A stretch of 64,000 nucleotides of DNA from Candidatus Nitrosotalea sp. TS. Lineage in GTDB: Archaea > Thermoproteota > Nitrososphaeria > Nitrososphaerales > Nitrosopumilaceae. The translations under genes and the position numbers were made by a program. The notes under the pieces are model-generated. The model was not told where the DNA came from. It was given only the letters and a program-made list of their open reading frames with translations, and did not search any database. The stretch is taken from the NCBI RefSeq assembly GCF_011319465.1, contig NZ_RCMB01000007.1, positions 1-64,000 on the forward strand, read 5' to 3'. Below, one piece after another: positions 20,935 to 30,375 of the stretch; within the stretch, counting starts at the first letter, position 1, and each line of letters begins with the position of its first letter.

Positions 20935-22706
20935 ATGCAGATTCTCAAGCCAGGCAAGTGGAACCTAAGTGAACTTGTGGCCGATCCTTACTCGCCAGCA
21001 TTTAAGAGTAAACTGCAAGAAATCGAGTCCAAGGTCAAAGAATTTGAAAAAAATAAGAAAAATTTAGTTCCTAGCATTTCAGAAAAAAAATTTATGGAAA
21101 TGCTACATTCCTTAGAAGAGATATCAGAAAAATTCGGCATTGTTTCGGGTTACGCATCGTTGGAATATTCTTCAGACACACAATCTGACAAGATAACCTC
21201 ACTTCTTACTAAAATGAGGCAATTGGGTTCAGAGATTGATAACCGTACCTTGTTTTTTGATCAATGGTGGAAGAAACAAATTGATGAAAAAAATGCGCGG
21301 AGGTTAATGCAGCACACAGGTGAATTGCATGAATTTCTCAGGCACAAAAGGACATTGGCTCGATATTCATTATCAGAACCTGAGGAGAAAATAATAAACA
21401 CGTTAGACGTTACGGGCCACTCGGCTCTTGTAAAACTATATGACAAAATCACCAATGCGTTTCAGTTTACCGTAAAAATAGATGGAAAGACAAAAATCTA
21501 TACCAGAGAAGAACTCACCCAACTTGTAAGGAGTCCGAAAGCAAAAACACGAGAGATTGCATACAAATCACTTCTGTCACAATTTGACAAGAATAAGGGC
21601 GTATTAGGTGAGATATATCAAAACATTGTTCTGAATTGGAAAAATGAATGCATACAAATTCGAGGATATGCATCACCCATATCTGTTAGAAATATTGGAA
21701 ATGATGTAGACGACAAAACTGTCAAAGCCCTTATTTCAGTGTGTAGAGGCAATGCAGATGTATTTCGAAAATTCTTCTCATTGAAAGGACGCATTCTAAA
21801 AGTTAAGAAGCTTCGAAGATACGATTTGTATGCACCCATTCAAAAAAAAGAGGAAAAAAAATACACGTATGACAAGGCAGTAAAGATAGTACTTCAAACT
21901 CTCGATAGTTTTAGTCCTACTTTGGGAGAATTTGCAAAAAGAGTGGTTACAGAAGATCACGTAGACTCGCAGATAAGAGTTGGAAAAAGAAGTGGAGCTT
22001 TTTGTAGTACAATAGCGCCAAAGATAACTCCTTTTGTTTTATTAAATTTCAAAGGAAGAACCAACGACGTATTCACCATGGCACATGAGTTAGGACATGC
22101 GATACACAGCATTGCCGCATCAGACAAATCAATTTTCATACAAGAGGCGCCTTTGCCATTGGCAGAAACCGCGTCTACATTTTCTGAGATGTTATTATTT
22201 GATAGAATTCTAAATCAAGTTTCAGATGAAGAACAACAAGCAAACCTCGTAGAGCACATTGATGATCTTTATGCCACTGTTGGAAGACAGGCATACTTTA
22301 CAGTTTTTGAGATAGACGCACATCAAAAAATAGGAGAAAGTGCAACCGTACAAGAAATATCTGAAGAATACATGAAAACATTAAAGGAACAATTTGGGAC
22401 ATCGCTTTCTATTTCTCCAGACTTTGCAACAGAATGGACTTGTATCCCTCACTTCTTTCATTCTCCATTCTATTGTTATTCATATTCATTTGGAAACCTG
22501 CTATCGCTTTCTTTATTCCAGAGATACAGAAAAGAAGGAAAATCGTTTGCGTCTACCTATGTGAAGATCCTTACTGCAGGAGGGCACAAAAACCCGAAGA
22601 ATTGCTCAAAGAGTATGATATCGACATATCATCTGAGAAATTCTGGCAAGAAGGATTTGACTATATCAAAAACCAGACCAGAAGGCTTGAAAGTTTAATA
22701 GATTAA
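20935..22706 (+). CDS. M3-family oligoendopeptidase (frame-broken at 3' end)
   Basis: Cytosolic zinc metallopeptidase that trims short peptides (PepF/M3B type). A helical N-terminal region of about 380 residues is followed by the zinc motif MAHELGHAIH (His, His, with the third ligand in ETASTFSEM about 25 residues on). The tail carries FHSPFYCYSYSFGNLLSLSL, a family substrate-site segment. The frame breaks near 22583 where one G is missing; corrected reading gives AQKPEELLKEYDIDI and ends at 22706 with RLESLID. Joined length of about 590 residues is normal. Confidence 0.92.
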
Positions 22707-22710
22707 AATC

Positions 22711-22762
22711 GCCTGGCAACCAAGCGCCCCCAGTTGCCAGGCATGTTCCCCTACGGTTTGAA
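22711..22762. ncRNA. GC-rich double hairpin, possible structured RNA or transcript end
   Basis: A perfect 10-base inverted repeat, gcctggcaac at 22711-22720 and gttgccaggc at 22733-22742, encloses a C-rich 12-base loop. A second small hairpin, cggt-ttga-accg, follows at about 22754-22765. The stretch is clearly richer in G and C than its surroundings. It lies just after the peptidase stop codon and before a tiny zinc protein gene. It could be a small RNA on either strand, a 3' end structure, or a protein binding site; strand is not decided. Confidence 0.4.
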
Positions 22763-22854
22763 CCGATGTCAGTAACTCAAATGATGCATTATAATTTAAA
22801 CTATTTGGAATAGATCTGAAACTATTTTATTTTATAACACCAACTAATTTGCAA

Positions 22855-23010
22855 GTGAAATACCCTCGATGTTGCCATAAGAAAGCTGAATATCTAATTA
22901 CTTATGATTGCGGTCCAGATCCTCAAGAGACAATACTTGTATGCAAGGATCATTTCAAAGAGGAACCGTTTCAGCGGTTTGCAGTAAAGATAGAAAAGTT
23001 GCGTGGGTAG
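22855..23010 (+). CDS. Small zinc-binding protein (CC-H / C-x2-H type), about 51 residues
   Basis: Reads KYPRCCHKKAEYLI through TILVCKDHFKEEPFQRF and stops at TAG 23008-23010. Putative ligands are CC-H at the N-terminus and C-x2-H (VCKDHF) about 30 residues on. GTG at 22855 is 21 bases after the centre of tttataa (22831-22837) and is preferred to TTG at 22849. The second half resembles the LCKEHY protein at 18.5 kb. Function unknown. Confidence 0.6.
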   Translation: MKYPRCCHKKAEYLITYDCGPDPQETILVCKDHFKEEPFQRFAVKIEKLRG

Positions 23011-23042
23011 ACTTAATAATTCGAGCTCAAAAGTGGCATTAA

Positions 23043-24233
23043 ATGAGATCGGTCATTACAGCATTACTGATTTTTGCAGTTTTAATGGGTTCAATTACAA
23101 GTGTACATGCACAACAACCTCAACTTGCAACATATCGTGAGACTGCACAAGTGCTTGTTGATGAAAAAATACAAAATCAGACTACAGCGTTTATCACACT
23201 AAGTAGTACGAGTCCTCTTGAAATGCGCGTTCCTACTACGTTAGATCAAAAGATTGCAAATGCCGCAAATGTTACATCTGTTGCAATAACTAATGCAAAT
23301 TCATGTGTACTTGGAGTCACCGACCAAATGTGTGTTGTAATAACCATCTATTCACCATCATTGATAGAAAGCTACAACATAACAAAAATACAAACAGATT
23401 CCAAAGCAATCGGGGATACATTGATAGATGATATCAACAAGGCATTTTTGTTGGATGCTTCATTCAATTCCGCATATGTAAATCCAAAAGGAGACTTGAA
23501 TAAAGCTCTTGGTACCTCAGGCTCATTATCTGGAAATAGAACAATTTCAGTGGTATACACTGCACCGCAACAAAAATCTTCATACATGTTTGATCAATTA
23601 ACATCAGTACTTGTGCCAACACAAATACGAGATGCAGGAGGATTTTATGATGTTGCAAAGAAAATGGCAGACTCTACCAACTCTACTGTTACTTTTGCAA
23701 TAACTCCTACAACCAACGGCCAGTCAATCTACCAACTGCAGGTATCAAAACAATCACCAATCAAGGGCAGCGTGACATCCATTAGACCATTGGATCTTTT
23801 TGGCGTTAGTATGCTAAATAGATCATCTTATTTTAATGGAGGCTTCTTCCCACTCAATTCCCTCTTTGAACTTTCAGTCATATCAAATAATTCTACTACC
23901 ATAACAAGCCACGGAGGAGAGATAGCCCCAACTACACTTAGAAATGGCCAGCAGGTTCCGACAAATCTCAGCCAACCAGGTTGGATTTTTGATCCTAGTT
24001 CAGGACAGCAAATTACTGGGATTTACCTTTTTGGAACAACAACGTCTGTAACAGCCGATGACTTGGCACTTACACTAGGATCAGGAAATACAGGGCAGAC
24101 TACCCAACCATTAACAAATTCAAGCGGTACAACAATTACCAATTCAAGTGGTCCTGACTATTCAATATACGCATTAATAGGAATTGTAATTGCAGGCGGC
24201 GCAGCAGTCTATCTTTTCATGAAAAGAAGATAA
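23043..24233 (+). CDS. Exported, membrane-anchored protein of unknown function
   Basis: 396 residues. A signal peptide (VITALLIFAVLMGSITSVHA) is followed by a large Thr/Ser/Asn-rich outer domain. The C-terminal helix YSIYALIGIVIAGGAAVYLF ends in MKRR, so the protein is anchored with its bulk outside. Only two cysteines (SCVLGVTDQMC) are present and could form a disulfide. The gene starts 32 bases after the small zinc protein, so the two could share a transcript. No domain I can name. Confidence 0.75.
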   Translation: MRSVITALLIFAVLMGSITSVHAQQPQLATYRETAQVLVDEKIQNQTTAFITLSSTSPLEMRVPTTLDQKIANAANVTSVAITNANSCVLGVTDQMCVVITIYSPSLIESYNITKIQTDSKAIGDTLIDDINKAFLLDASFNSAYVNPKGDLNKALGTSGSLSGNRTISVVYTAPQQKSSYMFDQLTSVLVPTQIRDAGGFYDVAKKMADSTNSTVTFAITPTTNGQSIYQLQVSKQSPIKGSVTSIRPLDLFGVSMLNRSSYFNGGFFPLNSLFELSVISNNSTTITSHGGEIAPTTLRNGQQVPTNLSQPGWIFDPSSGQQITGIYLFGTTTSVTADDLALTLGSGNTGQTTQPLTNSSGTTITNSSGPDYSIYALIGIVIAGGAAVYLFMKRR

Positions 24234-24237
24234 CAAT

Positions 24238-24789
24238 CTAAAGTATCAGAACAGCAGCTGAAAACACTGTTGTCCATCTGCCCTGCGGGTCACCGACGGC
24301 ACTTTGAGTTATGTTTCTTGTTTTGTATATTTGTCCAGATATTTTCCATTGTTGCTTTTTTTCATCCCAACTCTTGTTTACGTCAAATTCTATCCCTAAT
24401 GAAGATGCAAGCATCTGAGCCGCGATATCTTCTGCATATTCTCCGGCTTCTTTTTCGGTTTCACCAAATGAGTGATATTCTGAGAGATATCCGTACTTTG
24501 TATTGTCTTTGGGCGCTGCAATTCCTACCGATGAGGCCAAAAGCCTATGTGGTTCATTAGTGTCGTTTCTTGCATAGATTACAAACTGGACACTTCCCGG
24601 CCTTATCAATTTAAGACCTTCTGCTTTTGAGATCAGTTTTGCACCAGGCGGAAAGATGCTTGAGATTAGAACAATATTAGTGCCTGCGATTCCAGCATCA
24701 CGTAAAGCATACTCAAAACTTGTCAGTCTATCAGGATGTACGCCCTTACCTCTGGTAAGGAATAGTTTTTTTGCAACAAGGTCTAACAC
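24238..24789 (-). CDS. pdaD: Pyruvoyl-dependent arginine decarboxylase
   Basis: Makes agmatine from arginine, the entry to archaeal polyamines and hypusine. The self-cleavage region is NIVLISSIFPPGAKLI, where cleavage before a serine would create the pyruvoyl group. Other family segments are VQFVIYARNDTNEPHRLLAS, GYLSEYHSFGET and GRWTTVFSAAVL. 183 residues, typical. The start appears to be GTG at 24789. The gene is convergent with the exported protein upstream, gap 4 bases. Confidence 0.93.
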   Translation of the reverse strand: MLDLVAKKLFLTRGKGVHPDRLTSFEYALRDAGIAGTNIVLISSIFPPGAKLISKAEGLKLIRPGSVQFVIYARNDTNEPHRLLASSVGIAAPKDNTKYGYLSEYHSFGETEKEAGEYAEDIAAQMLASSLGIEFDVNKSWDEKKQQWKISGQIYKTRNITQSAVGDPQGRWTTVFSAAVLIL

Positions 24790-24841
24790 GATTCCATTCT
24801 AATTTTAGATCTTATAAAAATTTATTGAAAACAAGGAAAAA

Positions 24842-25299
24842 TCAATTCAGTGACTGTAGTGCCTGTATGATTTCTTGCCCATGTGACTCGGCATTGACGT
24901 CTCGAAATATCTTGGCAACTTTTCCATCTTTATTTATAACAAAGGTGGATCTTTTTGCAAGTCCCGCCAAATTCAGCCCGGCATAGGCCTTGCACGTAGA
25001 CTTGGCAGTATCACTTAGATGCAGATATGGAACCTTGTACTCGCTGACAAACTTCTTTTGGTCCTCAACAGTGTCTACAGATATTGCAAAAAGCTCGGCA
25101 TTTTGCTCTGCAATCTTAGGATAGGCATGTATTGTGGCTTCTGCCATCTGGAAGGTTTTCTTTGACGGGCAGGCAAAGAGATGATTTTTTGGATAAAAAC
25201 AAAGTACGACATTTTTTCTACCTAAAAAGAACTTAATTTTACCACATTACCGTCATTTGCGACAAGTTCAAAATCAAGTGCAGAATCTCCTTCTTTCAT
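24842..25299 (-). CDS. Peroxiredoxin, BCP/AhpC type (frame-broken)
   Basis: Thiol peroxidase of the Prx fold. It starts MKEGDSALDFELVANDGNVVKLS, changes frame near 25225, and continues LGRKNVVLCFYPKNHLFACP, then SKKTFQMAEA. The peroxidatic cysteine is the one in FACPSKK, in place of the more usual T-x2-C context. A second cysteine in KSTCKAYAG may be the resolving one. C-terminal KRSTFVINKDGKVAKIFRDV is typical of the family. About 150 residues joined. Confidence 0.85.
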
Positions 25300-25352
25300 G
25301 CATATAGTTTCGCATTATAGGTTTAAGACTATTTTGGATAAAATATGAGAAA

Positions 25353-25895
25353 TCAGATCAGATATGACTTTTTGAAGGTCTTTTGATAGAGTTTTACTGC
25401 TCCGATCACGACTTTTTTTGCGCTTTCAACGTTCTTCCAGCCCACAATCTCAACTTTCTTTCCCTCCAGTTGTTTGTAGACTTGGAAGAAATGAGCTATT
25501 TCCTTTAGGTGATGTTTTTCTAGATCAGAAATATCCTTCAGACCAGCATATCTTGGATCATCTTTTGCCACGCAGAGAATCTTGTTATCCATTTGGTTCG
25601 AATCTTTCATTCGCAACAAGCCAATCGGTCTTGCCTCTATTAAGACTCCTGGAAATGTCGGATTTGTAACTAGAACTAGTGCATCTAGTGGATCACCGTC
25701 TTCGGCATAAGTCTGTGGGATGATACCATAATCTCCAGGATAGTACAACGGTGAAAAAAGAACACGGTCCAGTTTGATGATGCCGTTTTTTTTATCATAT
25801 TCATACTTGTTTTGAGAACCTTTTGGTATCTCCACTATCACATTCAGAATTGATGGAACTTTCGGACCTGTTTCAATATCATGCCACAAATCCAT
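25353..25895 (-). CDS. ppa: Inorganic pyrophosphatase, family I
   Basis: Hydrolyses pyrophosphate in the cytosol and pulls biosynthesis forward. Metal and phosphate residues are in EIPKGSQNKYEYD, LDRVLFSPLYYPGDYGIIP and the hallmark EDGDPLDALVLV, with KDDPRYAGLKDISDL further on. 180 residues, unbroken, matches the archaeal and bacterial hexameric enzyme. Confidence 0.96.
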   Translation of the reverse strand: MDLWHDIETGPKVPSILNVIVEIPKGSQNKYEYDKKNGIIKLDRVLFSPLYYPGDYGIIPQTYAEDGDPLDALVLVTNPTFPGVLIEARPIGLLRMKDSNQMDNKILCVAKDDPRYAGLKDISDLEKHHLKEIAHFFQVYKQLEGKKVEIVGWKNVESAKKVVIGAVKLYQKTFKKSYLI

Positions 25896-26122
25896 AATGA
25901 ATACTTTCAGAAAAAAAGCCTAATTTAATTGCCAGCTAGTAAAAATATACTTCTAATCATCAATCTTTTTTTGACTTTTTAATTCATGACTGTTATTTTT
26001 AGTCATTAGATCTTAAATTTGAGATAAAATATATCGCCAACTAAAAAACGTTCAAATAATTACTGATGGTCAAATCAGAGAATACAAATAAGAAAGAATT
26101 CAAAGTGATTTAGGATTACAAT

Positions 26123-27169
26123 ATGAAAGCAGCTTACGTAAAAGGACCATCAAATGTTGAGATCAGAGACGTCGAAGAGGCCACAAATAGGAAATAATGA
26201 CGTCATTAGTGACAATGAAAGCTTGTGGGGTATGCGGATCAGACCTAGAAAAAATCTATGGACAATACAGTCAACCTTCAATGAGACTTGGCCATGAGCC
26301 GTCTGGAATAGTGTCTGAGGTTGGATCAAACGTAAAAGAATTCAAAAAAGGAGACAGAGTTTTTGTACACCATCACGTACCATGCCACTCATGTCACTTT
26401 TGCTCACATGGAAACGAAACAATGTGTCAAAAGTATTCTGAGACAAATCTTAGTCCATGTGGTCTTGCAGAAGAATTTCTTGTGCCCGACTGGAACGTGG
26501 CCCATGGCGGAATGATAAAGTTACCAGATCACATAAGCTTCGACGAAGCATCCATGATAGAACCTCTTGCGTGTTGCGTTAGAGCGTGGAATAAAATCAA
26601 ATTCAAGCAAGGAGACTCGGTTGCAATCTTAGGTGCAGGACCTACTGGTATGATGCATGTAATGTTAAGTAAGATTTTTGGGATGGGAGATATTTTTTGT
26701 TTTGATATAAACAACTTTAGATTAAGTTTTGCCAAACAATTTGGAATAACAGAATCTATTCTTTCAACTGATCCTAGTGCACACCAAAAAATTCTTGCCA
26801 AAACTGGAAACAGGGGAGTAGACGTAGTAATAGTATCTACAGGAAGCCTAAATGCCATTGCGCAATCAATAGAGATTGTCAGAAAAGGTGGAACCGTTGT
26901 ACTTTTTGGGGTACCAACAAAAGATGCAAAGATGTCACTAGATATCAGCAAAGTATACTCAAAGGAAATTACAATAACACCAAGTTATGCAGCATCTGAA
27001 ATAGATACAAATGCGGCATTCAAGCTAATAGAAGAAAAAAAAATAGAGATAAACAAATTGATTACACATAGATTCGATCTTATCTGAATCTGCAAAGGCG
27101 CTTGAATATGCTCACCAAGGAAATGATTCAATGAAGATAATTGTAACAAATTCAGAAAGGCTTAACTAA
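26123..27169 (+). CDS. Zinc-dependent alcohol/polyol dehydrogenase (frame-broken)
   Basis: Medium-chain dehydrogenase. Catalytic zinc ligands: Cys in KACGVCGSDLEKIYG and His-Glu in RLGHEPSGIV. The structural zinc loop has cysteines in CHSCHFCSHGNETMC. The Rossmann motif is AILGAGPTGMMHVML, with FDIN after the second strand suggesting NAD. Breaks near 26180 (start MKAAYVKGPSNVEIRDVEE) and 27082. The following aldolase gene begins ten bases later, so both may act in one sugar or polyol path. Substrate not predictable. Confidence 0.87.
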
Positions 27170-27179
27170 GGCAAATTTT

Positions 27180-28027
27180 TTGGAAGAAGATATGGATTGG
27201 GGATTAAAAAATCGCCTTGCACGGATAATAAAACCTCATGATAAACGAGGAGTAATGCTTGCAGTAGACCATGGATATTTCCTAGGTCCAACAGAAAGAC
27301 TCGAAGAGCCAAGAAAGACTATTGCTCCATTGTTGCCTCATGCTGACTCGTTAATGCTAACACGAGGTGTTCTAAGAACATCTGTAGATGCCACATACCC
27401 AGTACCAGTGGTACTCAGAGTTTCAGGCGGCTCTAGTATAATCGGCAAAGACTTGTCAAATGAAAAGATAACAACATCAGGTTAAAGATGCAATCAAGTT
27501 GAATGTATCAGCACTTGCAATGTCAATATTTGTTGGGGCACCGCATGAACATGAATCGCTTGTAAGCCTAGGTAATCTAGTAAATGAGGGCGAAGAATAT
27601 GGGATACCGGTTCTTGCAGTTACTGCAGTAGGCAAGGAGTTAGAAAAAAGAGATGCCAGATATTTGGGTCTTGCATGTAGAATAGCTGCAGAGTTTGGCG
27701 CACATTTAGTTAAGACATATTATTGTGAAGATTTTGAAAAGGTTGTAAGGGCTTGTCCTGTTCCAGTCATAATTGCAGGAGGACCAAAACTTGCAACAGA
27801 ATTGGATGCGTTAAAACTTACTTTTGATGCAATACAATCAGGTGCCTGCAGGAGTTGACATGGGCAGAAACATTTGGCAATCAGACTATCCTGTTGCAAT
27901 GATCAAAGCTGTAAAAGCAATAGTACATCAAAATGCAACAGTAAAAGAAGCCCATGAAATGTTCAATGCTCTAAAGGGCACCAAAAAGCCAGTTAAACCT
28001 GTCATTAGATCTAATCAGAAATCTTAG
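27180..28027 (+). CDS. DhnA/LsrF-type class I aldolase (frame-broken)
   Basis: TIM-barrel aldolase forming a Schiff base. It begins [14 protein letters not shown], then [20 protein letters not shown], and carries the likely Schiff-base lysine in GAHLVKTYY and the phosphate site VIIAGGPK with VDMGRNIWQ. Breaks are near 27478 and 27845. The start of the sequence looks most like LsrF-type thiolase/aldolases; archaeal relatives include fructose-bisphosphate aldolase and the ADH synthase of aromatic synthesis, so the exact substrate stays open. It sits directly behind the dehydrogenase and overlaps the 3' end of the next gene by 17 bases. Confidence 0.8.
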
Positions 28028-28509
28028 ACAAGTGTACGTGTACAATTTTCCATTTTTGTGACTTGATTAGAACAAATGTTCCTCTACTATCCATGGAAAG
28101 ATGTTGCCCCCTAAAGCTATAGTTATCAACTATCATTCCGTTTGACGTATAGTAAAAGTTACCACCGCGCAGTTATCAAATATGTCTACGCGCATATTTT
28201 TAATTTCATGCTCATAGTCAGATATGCTAACAAATCTTAGTTGTTGCAATGCAATAGTGGTGGCATAGTCTTTCAAGTCAAACGGCGGGACATCACCATA
28301 ACTTGAAAATCTCGGATCATCAAGCTGGATTGCACTTAATGGAGCCAAGTTCTTTGTTTTACCAGAGTCAAAGAAAGTTGTAATTACATCCAATATCTCG
28401 TCTTTGTCTCCCAAAATCGATATTGTTTGACATAATTCTAGTTTAAGTCTTGTGAAGCCCAAGTCAAATCTGTCTCTAGCGTTGAAATATTCACAGGGCA
28501 GTAATGCAT
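28011..28509 (-). CDS. NTF2/SnoaL-like domain protein (frame-broken)
   Basis: About 165 residues after joining: [59 protein letters not shown], then, past a break near 28130, [20 protein letters not shown] and [15 protein letters not shown]. This helix-then-curved-sheet pattern is a SnoaL_3-like fold, a pocket protein with varied roles. The likely ATG is 28507-28509, requiring one indel near 28490. It is transcribed away from the ilvB leader region. Function unknown. Confidence 0.7.
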
Positions 28510-28543
28510 TTTTTAATAATTTTGTTCAATTTTACTAGTAATA

Positions 28544-28552
28544 TTTATAAAT
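28544..28552 (+). promoter_or_regulatory. TATA box of the ilvB operon
   Basis: The element tttataaat would place transcription start near 28573-28577, only a few bases before the short ORF at 28582 and about 100 bases before ilvB. Confidence 0.5.
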
Positions 28553-28581
28553 TATTTCATATGAAAAATCATAGGACTAAA

Positions 28582-28644
28582 ATGAAGTTAGGAGGCTCGG
28601 CAAGCATTTCTGGTATTCTGCTGCTAGTCGGCCTTATGCTGTAG
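28582..28644 (+). CDS. Possible 20-residue leader peptide rich in Leu, Ile and Val
   Basis: The first ATG after the predicted ilvB promoter opens a 20-codon ORF starting MKLGGSASIS and ending GILLLVGLML, with nine Leu/Ile/Val codons. It stops at TAG 28642-28644, inside a 17-base palindrome. ilvB follows 32 bases later with its own ggag at 28662-28665. It may be a leader peptide controlling the branched-chain operon, a tiny membrane peptide, or chance. Confidence 0.4.
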   Translation: MKLGGSASISGILLLVGLML

Positions 28645-28653
28645 ACTACAGCA
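28637..28653. promoter_or_regulatory. 17-base palindrome upstream of ilvB
   Basis: tgctgtag-a-ctacagca, perfect 8-base arms around one base. It lies between the predicted promoter and ilvB and contains the leader ORF stop codon. As DNA it suits a dimeric regulator such as an Lrp/AsnC protein; the one-base spacer makes an RNA hairpin of full length unlikely. Confidence 0.45.
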
Positions 28654-28676
28654 AGTTAGTCGGAGTTAGAAAAATT

Positions 28677-30367
28677 ATGGAAAAAATGTCAGGTGCTAGA
28701 TCTTTAATGGTTGCCCTCGAGAAAGAGGGTGCAAACATAGTCTTCGGACTACCCGGAGGAGCAAATCTTCCGATATATGATGAGCTCTACAAGAGCAACA
28801 TACGACACATCCTTGTTCGACACGAACAATCTGCATCACATATGGCAGATGGTTTTGGAAGAGTCAGTAGAAGGCCAGGAGTATGTTTTGCAACTTCAGG
28901 TCCCGGGGCAACAAATATTGTAACAGGGATTGCAACTGCCCAAGCAGATTCTTCCCCAATGATTGCAATTACTGGACAAGTTCCAACAAAAATGATTGGA
29001 CGGGATGCTTTTCAGGAAAGCGACATAATTGGAATTTCAAATCCAATAGTAAAATATGCATTTCAACCCATGACGGCGGCAGAAGTTCCCGAAGTAGTTA
29101 AAAAAGCATTTTACATTTCATCCACTGGCAGACCAGGTCCAGTACTAATCGACATTCCAAAAGATGTTCAACAAAACGAAGCAGAGATTACATTTCCGTC
29201 TGAAGTAAAGATAAGAGGATACCATCCATGGGTAGACCCTGACATTAGAGAAATTGAACGCGCCATAGACATGCTACTTGCTTCTGAAAAACCAGTAATC
29301 TTGGCAGGAGGCGGAGTGATAATTTCAGGAGCTTTTGCAGAACTTCAATCAATAGCAGAATTACTAATGATTCCAGTAGTAACAACATTCAAAGGAAAAG
29401 GCGCATTCCCAGAAAACCATCCGCTTTCACTAGGACCCATAGGAATGCATGGCCATGCAGAAGCCAACAAGATCATGGTAGAAGCTGATTGCGTACTTGC
29501 ATGCGGTTCTAGATTTTCAGATAGATCTGTTGGAACATTTGAAGAATTTGAAAAAAATCTCAAGATAATACACATGGATGTAGACCCGGCAGAGATAGGA
29601 AAGAACCAGACAACTCACATTGCAGTAGTTCGGAGACATAAAGGCCTCCCTTAGGATAATGGTAAAAATGCTAATCCAAAAAGCCATCAAACGTGCAGGA
29701 GACAACCCATGGCTAAAACGCGTTAATGAGACAAGAGAGTACTTTAGACAGAATCTAAAACTTCATTCACACCCATTAGGGGCTGCAAAGGTTTTAAGAA
29801 AATTAAGAGAGGTTCTCCCTCCGCAGTCAATTGTAACAACGGAAGTAGGCCAACACCAGATGTGGGCATCATTATTTTTTGATGTAATACAGCCTGGGAC
29901 ATTTCTTTAGCTCCACAGGTCTTGGCACCATGGGGTGGGGATTTCCAGCTGCAATTGGTGCAAAAGCTGCAAGACCAGACGTTCCAGTAGTTGACATTGC
30001 AGGAGAAGGAAGTTTTAACATGACTGAAAATTCACTTGCTGTCTCAGTTCTAGACGACTTGCCTGTGATAGTATTTTTGTTAAACAACTTTTCACTTGGA
30101 ATGGTTGCTCAATGGCAGAGAACATTTTATGACAGGCGCATGATTGGAATAGACCTTAAAAATTGCCCAGACTATGTCAAGCTAGCTGAATCTTACGGAG
30201 CTCAAGGCATCAGAGCCCAGAGCATAGACGAGATTGGAAAGGCAGTCCAGACAGCTCTTAAGAGCAACATAGCTACAGTCATAGACATTCCAATTGATCC
30301 CCAAGAGGACGTATTGCCATTTGTGGCTCCTGGAACATCTCTCAAAGATATGATTTTACCATCATAG
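28677..30367 (+). CDS. ilvB: Acetolactate synthase large subunit (frame-broken)
   Basis: ThDP enzyme for the first common step of valine and isoleucine synthesis. The catalytic glutamate for ThDP is in VRHEQSASHMADG; then SGPGATNIVTGIATA and ITGQVPTKMIGRDAFQE, and ILAGGGVIIS in the middle domain. In the C-terminal ThDP/Mg site the usual GDGS reads GEGSFNM, an Asp-to-Glu change, with LLNN downstream. Breaks near 29640 and 29908 (joining to STGLGTMGWGFPAAIG). The gene starts an operon ilvB-ilvN-leuA-leuB with tight spacing. Alternative start: ATG 28686. Confidence 0.94.
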
Positions 30368-30375
30368 TGATATCC

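Noticed and set aside
22750-22765. ggttcaaacc on the minus strand, resembling a tRNA T-loop
   Set aside because: The flanking bases do not form a T-stem, and no acceptor or anticodon arm can be placed around it.
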